Source: CAZWCE01 sp964632505 (GTDB lineage: Bacteria > Planctomycetota > Planctomycetia > Pirellulales > Thermoguttaceae). From it: a stretch of DNA of 64,000 nucleotides. The translations under genes and the position numbers were made by a program. The stretch spans positions 1 through 64,000 of the forward strand of contig CAZWCE010000014.1 of the NCBI GenBank assembly GCA_964632505.1, given 5' to 3'. Positions 25,462 to 34,882 of the stretch are shown piece by piece. The notes beneath the pieces were generated by a model. That model saw only the letters and a list, made by a program, of their open reading frames with translations. It did not search any database and had not been told where the DNA came from. Numbering within the stretch: the stretch's first letter is position 1; each line of letters opens with the position of its first letter.

Positions 25462-28400
25462 TCATTCCTTGTTGGGAAGCATCATCCCATAGAGGCATCC
25501 ATCTTTTCCGTTGAGAAACAGTTCATCGCCTTGAAGAACCGGTTCGCCGGTAAGAGGCACATTCAATGCTTCGACGAGTTCGACGGTTCCGGAGGAGGCC
25601 TCCAGTGTCCAAACAGAACCGTCGACCGAGGCACACAACCATTTATCCCGCCAAAAAATGGGAGTACCCGCCAGAGGCGCCTGTTTGAAATCGATCCCTT
25701 GAAGCTGGGGCGGCGACTGCTCTTCCAGCATGTCCAGTGCGAAGAACTCACCTTCGCGTGTCGTGAAAAGCAGGGTCTCGCCGACGATGGCCGGTCCCCA
25801 ATCCATGGGCGAGGCAAGCTCCCATGAGTCGACAAGCGTCAGATCCCGGGCGTGCAATTTCAACAGTGAGTGACCGGCGTCGCTCGCGAACACGTGTTCT
25901 TCTCCCTCGGCCATCGGAGAAGCAAGAGGGAAGGAGAGTTCGAGCGATTGACGGAGGGCAAGATGCGGTTGGGGATCCTCCTGGATCTCCAAATGAAAGA
26001 GCTTCCCCCGACCATCGCCGACGAGCACTCCCCCGTTTTTCATCTTCAGCGGAGTGGTCCAGGTCGGAGTCGTTTGGAAATCGATCTCGGCGGCGAAAGG
26101 CTCCGCCCTTTTTGCGCCGGTCTGCGGATTCCAGAGCGTGATCCGTCCGTTTTCCAGGGGGGTCAGCAATCCATCCTCATACGCGATGGGCGCGGCGGCC
26201 AAGGGCGCCGGAAGTGTGATCCAGCGGAAGGGATCGCTCCGGGCTTTTGGATCGTAGACGGGAATGCGGGGGGGGCCATGAAGCGAATACCAAGCCTGGA
26301 GATTGCCCGGCAGTGTCACCATCCCGTCGAGCGGTTGGTTCAACTCATCGATACTCAGTGAGATCGTCGGATCATTGATGATCCTCTTCTCTCCGCCTAC
26401 GGAAGGATCGATCAGATACATTTGCCCGGTTCGGCTCAGCCACTGCATTTCACCATCGGGACCTGCGCCGGTTAAGTGAGTGACCATCGGCACCCCGAGA
26501 CGGTTTCGCCATTGCTCCTCCATGGCGGCGGCCGAGAGCGCCAACACCGTCGCGCCCGGCAGCTTGGCCTGTCGAAATGAATAGAACAAAGTCTCCTGGA
26601 GATGTTCCAAGGGGCCCAGAGGCACCGTTCCCCGATATTTCGCCTGGGAGGGGATCAGCCGCTGTCGAGAAGATTGGATGTCGAACCGGGTCAACTGGTA
26701 ATCGGCGACCCAGATGTTTCGATCGAGCATTTTCAGGTAGCGAAGCATCTCGACCGATTCCTCCTGCGACTGATTTTCCGCGGTGCGTCCTTGGGCGGTC
26801 AACTCGAAGGGTTCCGTATCGGAGAGGCCGGTCCTGGTGAAAAAATAGAGATTTCCACGGTCGGAAACCAGCAGGAGATGATTGCCGTCGACCGTCGGCG
26901 GGGTCTCCACGATCCCCTCGATCGGAAAGGTTTGCACAAGCTCCCACGTCTCCTCTTCCGCAGAGGACGCATCGCCTGCTTGACCGTTTTCCGTGGCCTC
27001 GGAAAGCGTTTTCGGAGAGAAAATCTTCAGAACCGAGTCGTCGGCGTCGATTTGCTCGGCAACGATCAGGAGATCATGGATTCTCAGCGGCGGCAACCGC
27101 ACGCTTCCCGGTTGATGTCCCAGATAAATCGTGTCGACCATTTCCCGATTTTCCGGATCGATCACGTACATCGTCGCGCGGTCGGCCAATTGATAGAGAA
27201 GGTTCTTTTTCGGGTCAAAGGTCGCCGGTGTGGGGGTCGATTGTGGCAGGACGAAATGCCCCTTCTGCAGTGTTCCCTCAGAGATATTGGACCGGAGCAG
27301 CTTGCCCGACTCGAGAGTCAGGTATGTCGTGTTCCCTTGCAGTGGAGGATCGAAATGGAAGGGGCCGGGCATCGGCAATTCCCAAACGAGCGTTCCCTGC
27401 TTGCCATCGAGACGCACGAGTGAACGGCGGTGATGATCGATCACAATCACATCATGATTTTCTTCCGGTCCGAGACGATGGATAGGGGGCGGTGGTCCGA
27501 AAAAGCGATCCGAGGTGCCGAGAGGATAGCGCCAAAGCAAATCTCCTGTTTCGGCCGAAAGGGTATGGAGCACGCCGCCGAAGCTCGAAAAGATCACTTC
27601 GTTCGCAGGGACGTTCGCTTTCGCGGTCAAGACGCGATCGGCGAAGATGATCCGTGGAACCGGAACCGTTGGAGTGGCAGATGGTTCGGACCCGCTGAAC
27701 GCTTCTTCGCTCCAATGGATCGCAAATCGCTCGGCACGCGAGACGTTCCGGAAGATCTCCGTCAAGCGAGGATCTTCGAGAAGCATGGGATATTCACGCA
27801 GCAGCCCATCGAGCTGCTCGTAACACCGAGCAATCGTCTCGCCGTCGATCGCTTCGGGATCGGAAAGCGACTCCTCGATCGATTCCCGGGCTTGTTCGAG
27901 CGATCGATCCCGGCTGATCTTCCTTTTCACCAAGGCCAGCTCCGCTTCGACGGCCCGGATGCGTTCCGCCGGACGACTGGAAAAAGGGATGTATTTCTCG
28001 ATTAAACGAATCGCCTTTTCCGTCTGTTCGACTTTTTCTGAGGAGAGGGAATCGCCGGCATCGGCGACCAGTCCGTCCGCGATTTTGGGGAGCATCGCCT
28101 TGAGCTCTTGGCGTCCTTCGCTCTGGAAAGGCTCTTCCCCGGAGATCTTCGCCGCTTCCTCTTCGACCACGCGAAGTGCTTCCGACCAATCGGTTCCGGC
28201 GTTGGTGACCTGGCGCATCCTCGAAAGCGATCGTCGGACCTTCGCCACCGGGACCTCCGGGTGGCTGGGGAAGGAATCGAGATAGTCGCGATATCCGGCA
28301 ATGGCCTGCGTATAGGATCCCTGCAGATAGGCTTCGTTGGCCGCCGAGAGCACTTCCTCGGCACTGCGCCGAGAGATGGCGTGAACCAAAACCGCCGCCA

Positions 28401-29034
28401 CGATCACTAGTAAAATGAGCGTTCCCCCACCGATGAGCAACAGTTTCGAATCCCAGGGATTCTTCTTCCTTCTTGGTCTCTTATGTCGGGATCGGCGCGT
28501 CGTTCTCGATTTCTCCTCCCATGCGGCAGGCTCGGAAGTTTCCTCAACCAGACTCTCGTCGAACAATGGCTCCGGCGGCGTGGATCCTTCGGAAGCGTCT
28601 TGAGGGGGCGACCGCCTCTTCTCCTGATTCGGCCGACTCCGCGGGGACGAAGCGGACTTTGAACTGCTGTCGGCGGGTTTTTTCCGCGCCGAGGGCTTCT
28701 CGCGTTTCTTCTCCGGAGGCGGGGACGGGGGAGCAGCTTCGTCATCCATGGGAGCGAGTCCGATCTCTTCTTCTTCCTCCGAATCATCGAGGGAAAGCGG
28801 CTCGCTGACCGGCGAACTAGAGGAATCGGAAGTGTCGCCTTCCTGGATCTCTCGGAGGAGTCCCTCCGCGATTGCCTGACTGAGGATATCTTTCTCGACC
28901 AGTCGTTGCGCGAACGCTTCGGCGGGGATCGGCGTCATGGTCTGGGCCGCCCGCATGCGCAACTGATTGATCAAATCCTTGCTCAAAAGCTGTTTCCGTT
29001 CAATCAGATCGATGAGATCTTCTGCATGGGCCAT
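25462..29034 (-). CDS. Membrane-anchored PQQ-type beta-propeller protein (1190 residues)
   Basis: Domains in order: an N-terminal helical module (1-66; AHAEDLIDLIERKQLLSKDL) of a type seen at the N-termini of planctomycete proteins; a disordered Pro/Ser/Lys/Glu region (70-192); one TM helix (197-220); a TPR-like helical segment (~225-430); and a large beta-propeller (~440-1190) with PQQ/BamB-like blade repeats (HTLSAETGDLLWRYPLG, VRLDGKQGTLVWELPMPG, LYFFTRTG, FALDMLEE). Topology puts the propeller in the periplasm and ~195 residues in the cytoplasm. It likely scaffolds other proteins rather than binding PQQ. It is encoded 84 nt after ExbD2, with the solute-binding protein only 4 nt downstream. 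Confidence 0.85.
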   Translation of the reverse strand: MAHAEDLIDLIERKQLLSKDLINQLRMRAAQTMTPIPAEAFAQRLVEKDILSQAIAEGLLREIQEGDTSDSSSSPVSEPLSLDDSEEEEEIGLAPMDDEAAPPSPPPEKKREKPSARKKPADSSSKSASSPRSRPNQEKRRSPPQDASEGSTPPEPLFDESLVEETSEPAAWEEKSRTTRRSRHKRPRRKKNPWDSKLLLIGGGTLILLVIVAAVLVHAISRRSAEEVLSAANEAYLQGSYTQAIAGYRDYLDSFPSHPEVPVAKVRRSLSRMRQVTNAGTDWSEALRVVEEEAAKISGEEPFQSEGRQELKAMLPKIADGLVADAGDSLSSEKVEQTEKAIRLIEKYIPFSSRPAERIRAVEAELALVKRKISRDRSLEQARESIEESLSDPEAIDGETIARCYEQLDGLLREYPMLLEDPRLTEIFRNVSRAERFAIHWSEEAFSGSEPSATPTVPVPRIIFADRVLTAKANVPANEVIFSSFGGVLHTLSAETGDLLWRYPLGTSDRFFGPPPPIHRLGPEENHDVIVIDHHRRSLVRLDGKQGTLVWELPMPGPFHFDPPLQGNTTYLTLESGKLLRSNISEGTLQKGHFVLPQSTPTPATFDPKKNLLYQLADRATMYVIDPENREMVDTIYLGHQPGSVRLPPLRIHDLLIVAEQIDADDSVLKIFSPKTLSEATENGQAGDASSAEEETWELVQTFPIEGIVETPPTVDGNHLLLVSDRGNLYFFTRTGLSDTEPFELTAQGRTAENQSQEESVEMLRYLKMLDRNIWVADYQLTRFDIQSSRQRLIPSQAKYRGTVPLGPLEHLQETLFYSFRQAKLPGATVLALSAAAMEEQWRNRLGVPMVTHLTGAGPDGEMQWLSRTGQMYLIDPSVGGEKRIINDPTISLSIDELNQPLDGMVTLPGNLQAWYSLHGPPRIPVYDPKARSDPFRWITLPAPLAAAPIAYEDGLLTPLENGRITLWNPQTGAKRAEPFAAEIDFQTTPTWTTPLKMKNGGVLVGDGRGKLFHLEIQEDPQPHLALRQSLELSFPLASPMAEGEEHVFASDAGHSLLKLHARDLTLVDSWELASPMDWGPAIVGETLLFTTREGEFFALDMLEEQSPPQLQGIDFKQAPLAGTPIFWRDKWLCASVDGSVWTLEASSGTVELVEALNVPLTGEPVLQGDELFLNGKDGCLYGMMLPNKE

Positions 29035-29118
29035 GGATGTTTTCCTGCGTATTCCTTTGATGTTGGTCTCGGGATGGAATCGGCGAACATGAGATTCGGC
29101 GTTTTTTTTAGGGGGTGG

Positions 29119-29853
29119 CTAAAAATCTTCTTCATCGACGGTTTGAATGCGTACGTACTCCATGCCGACCGCGTTGCCGGCATCGAGCGCCATGACGACG
29201 ACGTCGTGATGGGCCTGACTGTCGGCAAGCACCAGAAGATGGCTGGGCATTTGTCGACTCGGGGCACCATCGCGTATTTCACGGATCTTCGCGAGCAGTT
29301 CGTGCCGCGTGGGGGCCTCGCGATCCTCGACCCAAATGGTGTCGTCGTGGGCCACCCGAACGATGATGTAGTCGTCGTCCTGCTCAAGCTCTTCGATGGT
29401 TCGATTCTGCGTGGTCCCTTCTTCACGATCAGGAGGAGGGGTTTCGATCGACTTCTGCAAAGCGAACGCGGCGGTCACCATGAAGAAGATCAGGAGCAGG
29501 AAGGTCACGTCGACCATGGGGGTCATGTCGAGATCTTCTTCACCGCGATGTCGGCGAAAGAACCGAACCGACGACGGTGTCTCCTGCTCCGATGCTTCGG
29601 GCTCCCGTTTCTCACGAACCGTCGGCTTCTTCGGCTCGGGCGGTGGAGGCGGCGTCGGCAAATCGGGAGGAATCGCATGCGAAGGTTTGTCGGACTTGGG
29701 CCTTTCCGGCGCAGCTTCGTCGGCTGAGGCAGGAATCACGGTCGTCTGCCCGCATTTCGGGCAGCGCACTTTCCGGCCTCGGAGTTGGGCCCTGCCTTTG
29801 AGAATGTTCCCACAATGGCGGCAGGGAAATGCGATTTTTTTCATTTCATTCAT
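29119..29853 (-). CDS. ExbD/TolR-like protein with N-terminal zinc ribbon
   Basis: 244 residues. An N-terminal zinc ribbon (C11/C14 and C31/C34) is followed by a Pro-rich linker (~50-95). The ExbD part has one TM helix (~110-130) with the proton-carrying aspartate D115 in the TPMVDVTFLLLIFF motif, and a periplasmic domain of ~110 residues. Ordinary ExbD/TolR proteins are ~140 residues and have no zinc ribbon. The ribbon lies on the cytoplasmic side and could bind nucleic acid or a protein. The second of two exbD-like genes, it lies 30 nt after the first and 84 nt before the propeller gene. Works with an ExbB-type proton channel. Confidence 0.9.
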   Translation of the reverse strand: MNEMKKIAFPCRHCGNILKGRAQLRGRKVRCPKCGQTTVIPASADEAAPERPKSDKPSHAIPPDLPTPPPPPEPKKPTVREKREPEASEQETPSSVRFFRRHRGEEDLDMTPMVDVTFLLLIFFMVTAAFALQKSIETPPPDREEGTTQNRTIEELEQDDDYIIVRVAHDDTIWVEDREAPTRHELLAKIREIRDGAPSRQMPSHLLVLADSQAHHDVVVMALDAGNAVGMEYVRIQTVDEEDF

Positions 29854-29883
29854 GTTTCTACCGACGTTCGCGCTGACCGGAGA

Positions 29884-30375
29884 TTAGCCCGTTTCGAGCA
29901 CCGCCCAAAAGAGCTGGATGCCTTCGACCTGACCTGCCGCCGAAGAGATGCGCGAGACCTCCCCGTGCTGGATCCCCTTGGCCGCCTTGATCAGTACCAT
30001 CGATCGACCTTCCTGGAGCCCGGTTTCCACGGCTTCGATGACGCTGCGTTCCTGTTGCCGTCGATCTTCCGGAAGGGGGGCTCCGCCGGTCCCGTCGCCG
30101 AGATAGACGGTCGGGTGGTTTTCCTCTCCGGCCATGGTGATGATGACCGCGTCCTTCTCACTGATCCCGGTGCCGTAATAGGCCGGGGGGAGGGGGACGG
30201 CGTTCTGCCGGTCCATCGTCGAACAGACCAGGAAGAAGATCAGCAACAGGAAGGTGATGTCGATCATGGGAGTGATGTCCATCTCGGCATCTTCACGCTT
30301 GCGACGGCGTAAGTCGATCTGTCGCATGTCGACCGCTTCGCTCGAGGCGGGATTCCAATGAGTGGGGACGCTCAT
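29884..30375 (-). CDS. ExbD/TolR-like proton-channel protein
   Basis: 163 residues. A cytoplasmic N-terminus (rich in Arg/Lys at ~19-30) leads into one TM helix (~33-52) with the channel aspartate D39 in the ITPMIDITFLLLIFF motif, followed by a periplasmic domain ending near LFWAVLETG. Length and order are normal for ExbD. A GGAGATAGG ribosome-binding site precedes the ATG at 30375. It lies 46 nt after exbB and 30 nt before the zinc-ribbon ExbD, so the channel may be an ExbB pentamer around an ExbD heterodimer, as the family generally uses an ExbD dimer. Confidence 0.92.
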   Translation of the reverse strand: MSVPTHWNPASSEAVDMRQIDLRRRKREDAEMDITPMIDITFLLLIFFLVCSTMDRQNAVPLPPAYYGTGISEKDAVIITMAGEENHPTVYLGDGTGGAPLPEDRRQQERSVIEAVETGLQEGRSMVLIKAAKGIQHGEVSRISSAAGQVEGIQLFWAVLETG

Positions 30376-30421
30376 GCACCTATCTCCACAAGGGATTCTC
30401 TCAAAAACACATCCGGAACGA

Positions 30422-31081
30422 CTAACCTTTGAAAATCGTGAGAATTCGGGTCATGCCTGAGCCGATGAGGTCCTCCAATCGACCGATGCGTACATTGATG
30501 CCGGCGGTGGCCAACACCAAGGGGATGGCGATGGCCAGCCCGCAGGCGGTGGTGATCAATGCGAGCATGATATCGGAAGCCAATTTGTCGGGGCTGACTT
30601 CGGTCGCGGCGCTCAACTTGCTGAACGCGCCCATCATCCCGATGACCGTTCCGAGCAGTCCGACCATCGGCGCGGCCTTGATGATGGTGGCCACCCAACT
30701 GGTGCGATAGTCGAGTTCCGCCAACACATCGCGCTGGAAACGTTCGATCAACAGTTCCCGCAAACGCACGGATGGGAGTTCCCGGTTCCGGGTGGCCAAA
30801 AGTGTGAGCTGTGGCAAGGCCCGGGGATCGTCCTCGCATAGTTCTTGGATTTCCCCGGTCTGGCCCGATTCGACCAGTTCGGTCACTTCATCGAGAAAGG
30901 CGTTCTGTTCCGACTCGCCTTGGAATCGCAACTGACCGATGCGACGCCAGACCATGACCACCGAGTAGGCTCCCCAGAGCGCGATCAAGGCGAGTACGCC
31001 GTAGATCAGAATCCCGACATACTTGGCGATGGGAGTGATATCGAAGGCGGCATCTTGAGCAAACAGTAACAAAGACATCAT
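30422..31081 (-). CDS. MotA/TolQ/ExbB-type proton channel protein
   Basis: 219 residues with three TM helices: ~20-43, ~128-150 and ~170-192 in the MotA/TolQ/ExbB pattern, and a cytoplasmic loop of ~85 residues between the first two. The signature segment AAPMVGLLGTVIGMMGAF and the following TTACGLAIAIPLVL are intact. In this family the protein couples proton flow to a TonB- or TolA-like effector in the periplasm. ATG ATG at 31081/31078 follows an AGAGAG sequence. The one-TM protein encoded 112 nt upstream is a candidate TonB-like effector. Confidence 0.92.
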   Translation of the reverse strand: MMSLLLFAQDAAFDITPIAKYVGILIYGVLALIALWGAYSVVMVWRRIGQLRFQGESEQNAFLDEVTELVESGQTGEIQELCEDDPRALPQLTLLATRNRELPSVRLRELLIERFQRDVLAELDYRTSWVATIIKAAPMVGLLGTVIGMMGAFSKLSAATEVSPDKLASDIMLALITTACGLAIAIPLVLATAGINVRIGRLEDLIGSGMTRILTIFKG

Positions 31082-31193
31082 GTTGAATCTCTCTTACGGA
31101 AGTGGATCAAGCTTTCCCATGGGAAGGTGGGCACGCGAAGGGTATCCGGATCATTGAATCCATCCCTGGTTGGTGTTGGCTGATCATCGGGAC

Positions 31194-32054
31194 TCACGGC
31201 CGGTAAAGTTGGTTGGCGACCTGGAATTCATATCCCGTATCTTCGCGGTGGATCGCAAAGAACGTGGCGCGGACCTTGTCGGCTTTGGAACCGGCATGGG
31301 CTTTCTCCAACTGAGCCAGTTGGGCTTCCAGCTCCGGCTCCAAAAACTTGAGGATGATTTTTCCCTCGTGCTCGATTCCGGCTTTCTCCAAAAGTCGGCG
31401 GTCGGCTTCTTCTAATTCCCCCTGGACCCAGGTGAGATAATAGCGGTTATCCTCATCGGCCGGCCCCGTTCGCACATCGGGAGTCGGTCGACTCAGGTTC
31501 GAAGCATATTGCACGCGGTTGTTCGGCATAAGCACCCCCAGCTCGATTCCAAAATAGTCAAGCTGGCTGGCGTACATATCGAGAGTACTTCCCTCGAGGA
31601 ATTGAACTTCCCAGTGACGCGGCTTGCCCGGGCGCCCCCTTCCCTGACCCGGCGCGCTCCCTTTTCCCTTGGGGCCGCCGATCCCCGTCTCCTCTTGATC
31701 CCGTTGCTGATCGAGCATCACGACCGACTTCACCGCCAGGGCATCGGTGATCGTCTCCAGGGTGGTTTCCAACTCCGGTTGCTCGAATTCGGTCTCAATA
31801 CCCGGCTCGGTCACGTTGGGATCGAGCTCCATATGGTCGCCCAGTCCTCCTCCTTCCCCGATCGGCTCCGTCATGACCGGAACCGCGGTTTTGGTGGGAA
31901 ACAAGGTGCTGGTCAACCAGAGGACGAAAAGAATCGCCACGACCAGTGTGAAAAGAACCAATAGCGCAATGACGAGCGAGGAGACGCGGTCATACGCCGA
32001 CTCCCTCAGTTGATAGCGATCCCATGCGGTTTTCGTTTTCGATGCGGTTGGCAT
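31194..32054 (-). CDS. One-TM membrane protein, TonB-like position in the ExbB/ExbD locus
   Basis: 286 residues from the ATG at 32054. A longer form starting at 32153 would overlap the upstream gene by 40 nt. One TM helix lies at ~24-49. A Gly/Pro/Glu-rich linker follows (~55-135), then a folded periplasmic domain (~140-286; RHWEVQFLEGSTLDMYASQLDYF, later YYLTWVQGELEEADRRLLEKAGI). TM anchor, flexible linker and C-terminal domain is the TonB/TolA plan, but I see no TonB-fold sequence signature, so the comparison is positional. It lies directly between the terpene-cyclase-fold gene and exbB. No named family recognised. Confidence 0.7.
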   Translation of the reverse strand: MPTASKTKTAWDRYQLRESAYDRVSSLVIALLVLFTLVVAILFVLWLTSTLFPTKTAVPVMTEPIGEGGGLGDHMELDPNVTEPGIETEFEQPELETTLETITDALAVKSVVMLDQQRDQEETGIGGPKGKGSAPGQGRGRPGKPRHWEVQFLEGSTLDMYASQLDYFGIELGVLMPNNRVQYASNLSRPTPDVRTGPADEDNRYYLTWVQGELEEADRRLLEKAGIEHEGKIILKFLEPELEAQLAQLEKAHAGSKADKVRATFFAIHREDTGYEFQVANQLYRP

Positions 32055-32113
32055 GCAGCAGACAAGAAATAAAAAAGAGGAAAGGACCGAAACGTTGGAA
32101 AAAGTACCCGCAA

Positions 32114-33757
32114 TTACCGGAATTCGGACCGGGGGTCGATGCTTCGGGCCCATCGTTTCCAGGCGTCGATCGCCTCCTTGCGTTGTGTTTCGGTGAACGA
32201 GTCGTCCAACCCCATGCCTTGCGGCATGCGGCTGATGTTTCGCAATGCATCGCGAGCGGTCCGCACGACGTCGGGATCGTCATCCGAGAGGGCATGGATC
32301 AACGTCGGGGCATGCTTCACGTTTCCACTTTTTCCCAGAAGCTTCACCGCGGCGATCCGCGCTTCTGGGGAAGCGTCTCCGGCGAGCCGACGCAATTTCC
32401 CCGCCTGGTTGGAAAGGAGGTCCCGAATTTCCTGATCGGAAAGCTCCGAAAGAGCCCGCAGATCCTCTTCGCTGGCCGATTCGAGATCTTCGAGTTTCGA
32501 CAGCAGCTTCTCGGCGGTCCCCAGGTCGGAGAGGGAAATCACTTTGCCGTCTTCCACTTTCACCTGCTCGGTCGTGTCGGGCAGCCCCCGGCCTCCGCGC
32601 ATGTTGCCCCCGCCGAGCCGCTGGACCTTCTGGATCGATCCCCGGGAAGAACGCACCAGAAAGAGGATGGAAAAAGCCGTATCGAGGGCCGAGCCTCCAC
32701 TGCTTCGCCAAGAACCGTCTTCGTTTTGTGTTTCCAGCAAGTGTTCCGCGCAAATGTTGTACCACCTCGGCGACGGATCGGTCCGCCCTTCGGCCAGCTC
32801 CCGGAAACTGTAATAGCGTTCCACCGCGTAAAGATAGTAATGATCATATTCCGTGCGAATCGGATCGACTCGGAAATTCGCGGCGATATATTGGTTGCTC
32901 TTCTCCATCGCCTGCTTGAATCGATTTTGAGACAGGCTCGTGGAAATTTTCTTTTGAGTATTTTCTTGGGTGACGACTTTTTTGAACGCCAACGGGAGAT
33001 CCTGCTCGCTCGGCTTGTTTTCCTCCCGATGATTCCATCCGAACAAATCCCAGCAGATATATTGGCATCCAGCACCGTAAACGGTCGTGGAGAGTTTCAA
33101 CGAAACGAAGGAAGGCTTGCCGTTGTACCCTCCGACCAATTTGGTCAAATAGGCGTACTGACCGTTCTCCAATTGCGCCATCAGGAGCCATTTTCCGAGT
33201 CGATTGACCATATCCTCGGAGACGGGAATCCCGGCGTTATGCAGTTCCCAAGCCGCAAGGGCACCGTATTGGGTCATCGAGGCGTCGACATACATCGTAT
33301 CGTCGCGACTGTCGGTGGTAAGGCCGTCGCTGAGATACCCCCATCCACCGGCTTTTTTCTGGACTTGATCAAAGAAACGGCCCAAAGCGACCAGTTCCTT
33401 GCGGTACCGGACCGGATCGAGTTCGGCGAGAAAGATCGTCGCCAGACCGGCCGTGTACACCGGAGCGGTTTCAATGACGACCATGCCGTTGCGGATATGG
33501 ACCTGGATCGCCTCAACCGATTCCTGCACCCGTGGGTGATCCTCGGATTCGCCCCCTTTGATCAATGCCAAGCCCACGGCCGCTTTCGCGCCGAGTCGGT
33601 TATCCCGACCCTCGGGAGATGTCAAGTAACGGACTCCTCGAATGACCGCCTCCTTCACCGAGGGGCTCTCCGGAGTGAGACGCTGGCCGAAGACGGGGAA
33701 CGAAGCGAAGAGAAACAGCAGTAGGAGCGTGAAAACAAGGATGAACCTTTTTCTCAT
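32114..33757 (-). CDS. Secreted prenyltransferase/squalene-cyclase-fold protein with HEAT repeats
   Basis: 547 residues from 33757; a GTG at 33856 would add 33 residues before the signal peptide. Signal peptide at ~1-25 (FILVFTLLLLFLFASFPVFG). Residues ~30-340 are alpha/alpha-toroid repeats with the GGWGYLSDG and YDHYYLYAVERYYSF/SWRSSGGSALDTAFSILFL segments typical of prenyltransferase/squalene oxidase repeat proteins in planctomycetes. Residues ~450-540 hold HEAT-like repeats (AAVKLLGKSGNVKHAPTLI, DPDVVRTARDALRNI). The DXDD-type catalytic motif of squalene-hopene cyclases is not evident, so it is probably a binding or structural protein. It is the first gene of the eight-gene run and is followed 59 nt later by the one-TM protein. 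Confidence 0.8.
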   Translation of the reverse strand: MRKRFILVFTLLLLFLFASFPVFGQRLTPESPSVKEAVIRGVRYLTSPEGRDNRLGAKAAVGLALIKGGESEDHPRVQESVEAIQVHIRNGMVVIETAPVYTAGLATIFLAELDPVRYRKELVALGRFFDQVQKKAGGWGYLSDGLTTDSRDDTMYVDASMTQYGALAAWELHNAGIPVSEDMVNRLGKWLLMAQLENGQYAYLTKLVGGYNGKPSFVSLKLSTTVYGAGCQYICWDLFGWNHREENKPSEQDLPLAFKKVVTQENTQKKISTSLSQNRFKQAMEKSNQYIAANFRVDPIRTEYDHYYLYAVERYYSFRELAEGRTDPSPRWYNICAEHLLETQNEDGSWRSSGGSALDTAFSILFLVRSSRGSIQKVQRLGGGNMRGGRGLPDTTEQVKVEDGKVISLSDLGTAEKLLSKLEDLESASEEDLRALSELSDQEIRDLLSNQAGKLRRLAGDASPEARIAAVKLLGKSGNVKHAPTLIHALSDDDPDVVRTARDALRNISRMPQGMGLDDSFTETQRKEAIDAWKRWARSIDPRSEFR

Positions 33758-34377
33758 CGAGATCGCTTCAAACGCCCTTTGGCCACCGAACGCATAATTC
33801 GGATCAAGGCGAGGCATGCTCGTCACGTGCTGAGCCATGGCAATTTCCCGGATCACATCCTGTTTCCTGAAATAGGCGATAATAGAAATCTTCTCGAGTT
33901 TTCTTTCACCACGTGCCGCGGTGGGACCGTATGCGACCGATCGACTCCTCTACGGCAAAGCGGCCAAGCAGGCTTCGTCTTCCCTGGTCCACCAAAAAGT
34001 GGAATGCGACGGAAAAAACAATGCCAAGACACTCAAGGTATATTCCCCACCAACGCATTCCCCTCCCCCGACCGCTTCCGAAAGGCGGATCCAAAAAGGG
34101 GCAAGAAAAGGCAAAAACAATACCGACGGGCAGCAAACGCTCATGGGAAACTTCTCTTGGGAGTCGGCATGGTGTGTTGTGCGTACTCGATCCCCCGAAC
34201 ATCAAAAGATCGTGAACTTTTTCACAAAGCGCAGCGACCCACGGGAACAAGTAGACACGTCCGGAGCGTCAGCTCGCTTTGGTTGGGAGCCCCAGCCGCT
34301 CTCTGGATACTTTCTATTGTGCTCCTGAGAAGCAGTCATGTCAACGATTTCCGTTAAAAATGGCCGAGAGTGAAGCT
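33758..34377. other. Non-coding stretch upstream of the ExbB/ExbD locus
   Basis: About 620 nt. Overlapping open frames exist in several phases, which is typical of non-coding GC-rich DNA, and none has a ribosome-binding site or family resemblance. It presumably holds the promoter of the locus: a TATTAT reads leftward near 33880, but without a recognisable -35. Confidence 0.5.
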
Positions 34378-34482
34378 TATTCATGTTCGAATCAATCGTG
34401 GCCCCTCGGTTCATGCAGTGGCGTCCGTAGGGCCGGACTTGCGCTGTTCGCCCGGCGTTCACTCTAGATGCGACGCTCAATA
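34378..34482 (-). ncRNA. Structured RNA element, copy A
   Basis: 105 nt, read on the minus strand, about 80% identical by hand alignment to 61059-61161. Ends pair (TATT with AATA; TCGnATC with GATnCGA around one mismatch). An internal hairpin GTCCG (34438-34434)/CGGAC (34427-34423) has loop GCCCTA. Copy B has GCCCG/CGGGC, so both sides of one pair changed together. Conserved single-stranded blocks are GGGCGAACAGCG and CATGAACCGAGGGGCCAC. No protein explains it: the short frame across it has no ribosome-binding site and its amino-acid changes are not conservative. I do not recognise a named RNA family. Confidence 0.6.
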
Positions 34483-34742
34483 AGGAAAAAAGAGACAAGC
34501 GGGATTCGGAAAGACGAGGTTCACACGAGGGATGAGTGGAAAACGCCGTTTCATTCGCTTCCGAGCACTGAAGTGAATCTTCGCCCTTTCCCCGCCATGC
34601 CGATTCTCAAGGCGGTTTTCGGCTCCGGGACGCCACCCTCATTCGCATACGGATTATTCTACACGAGATGGCGTTCCGCCTCGAGGGAAAGGGGTTTTCT
34701 TCCCGGACTGAGGAAATGTTTGAGAATTATTGGGTCTCTCAC

Positions 34743-34770
34743 TTGACAAGATCCGGGGATGATATAGAAT
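34743..34770 (+). promoter_or_regulatory. Promoter for tRNA-Phe
   Basis: TTGACA (34743-34748), 16 nt, then TAGAAT (34765-34770): a perfect -35 and a five-of-six -10. Transcription from about 34778 would give a leader of ~145 nt before the tRNA. Confidence 0.65.
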
Positions 34771-34882
34771 TCAAAATCTACGCCCGAGGCACCATGATTC
34801 GGCGTAAGCCCATTGCTCCTAGAAGTTTGCCCGTATTTGGGTTCGTGGGACTTTCCCTCAACGAACACAAAGGAGTTCATGG

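Noticed and set aside
33779..34357. Overlapping plus-strand frames (up to 192 codons) left of tRNA-Phe
   Set aside because: Three phases are open over the same DNA, none has a good ribosome-binding site or recognisable domain, and one partly reads opposite a gene start.
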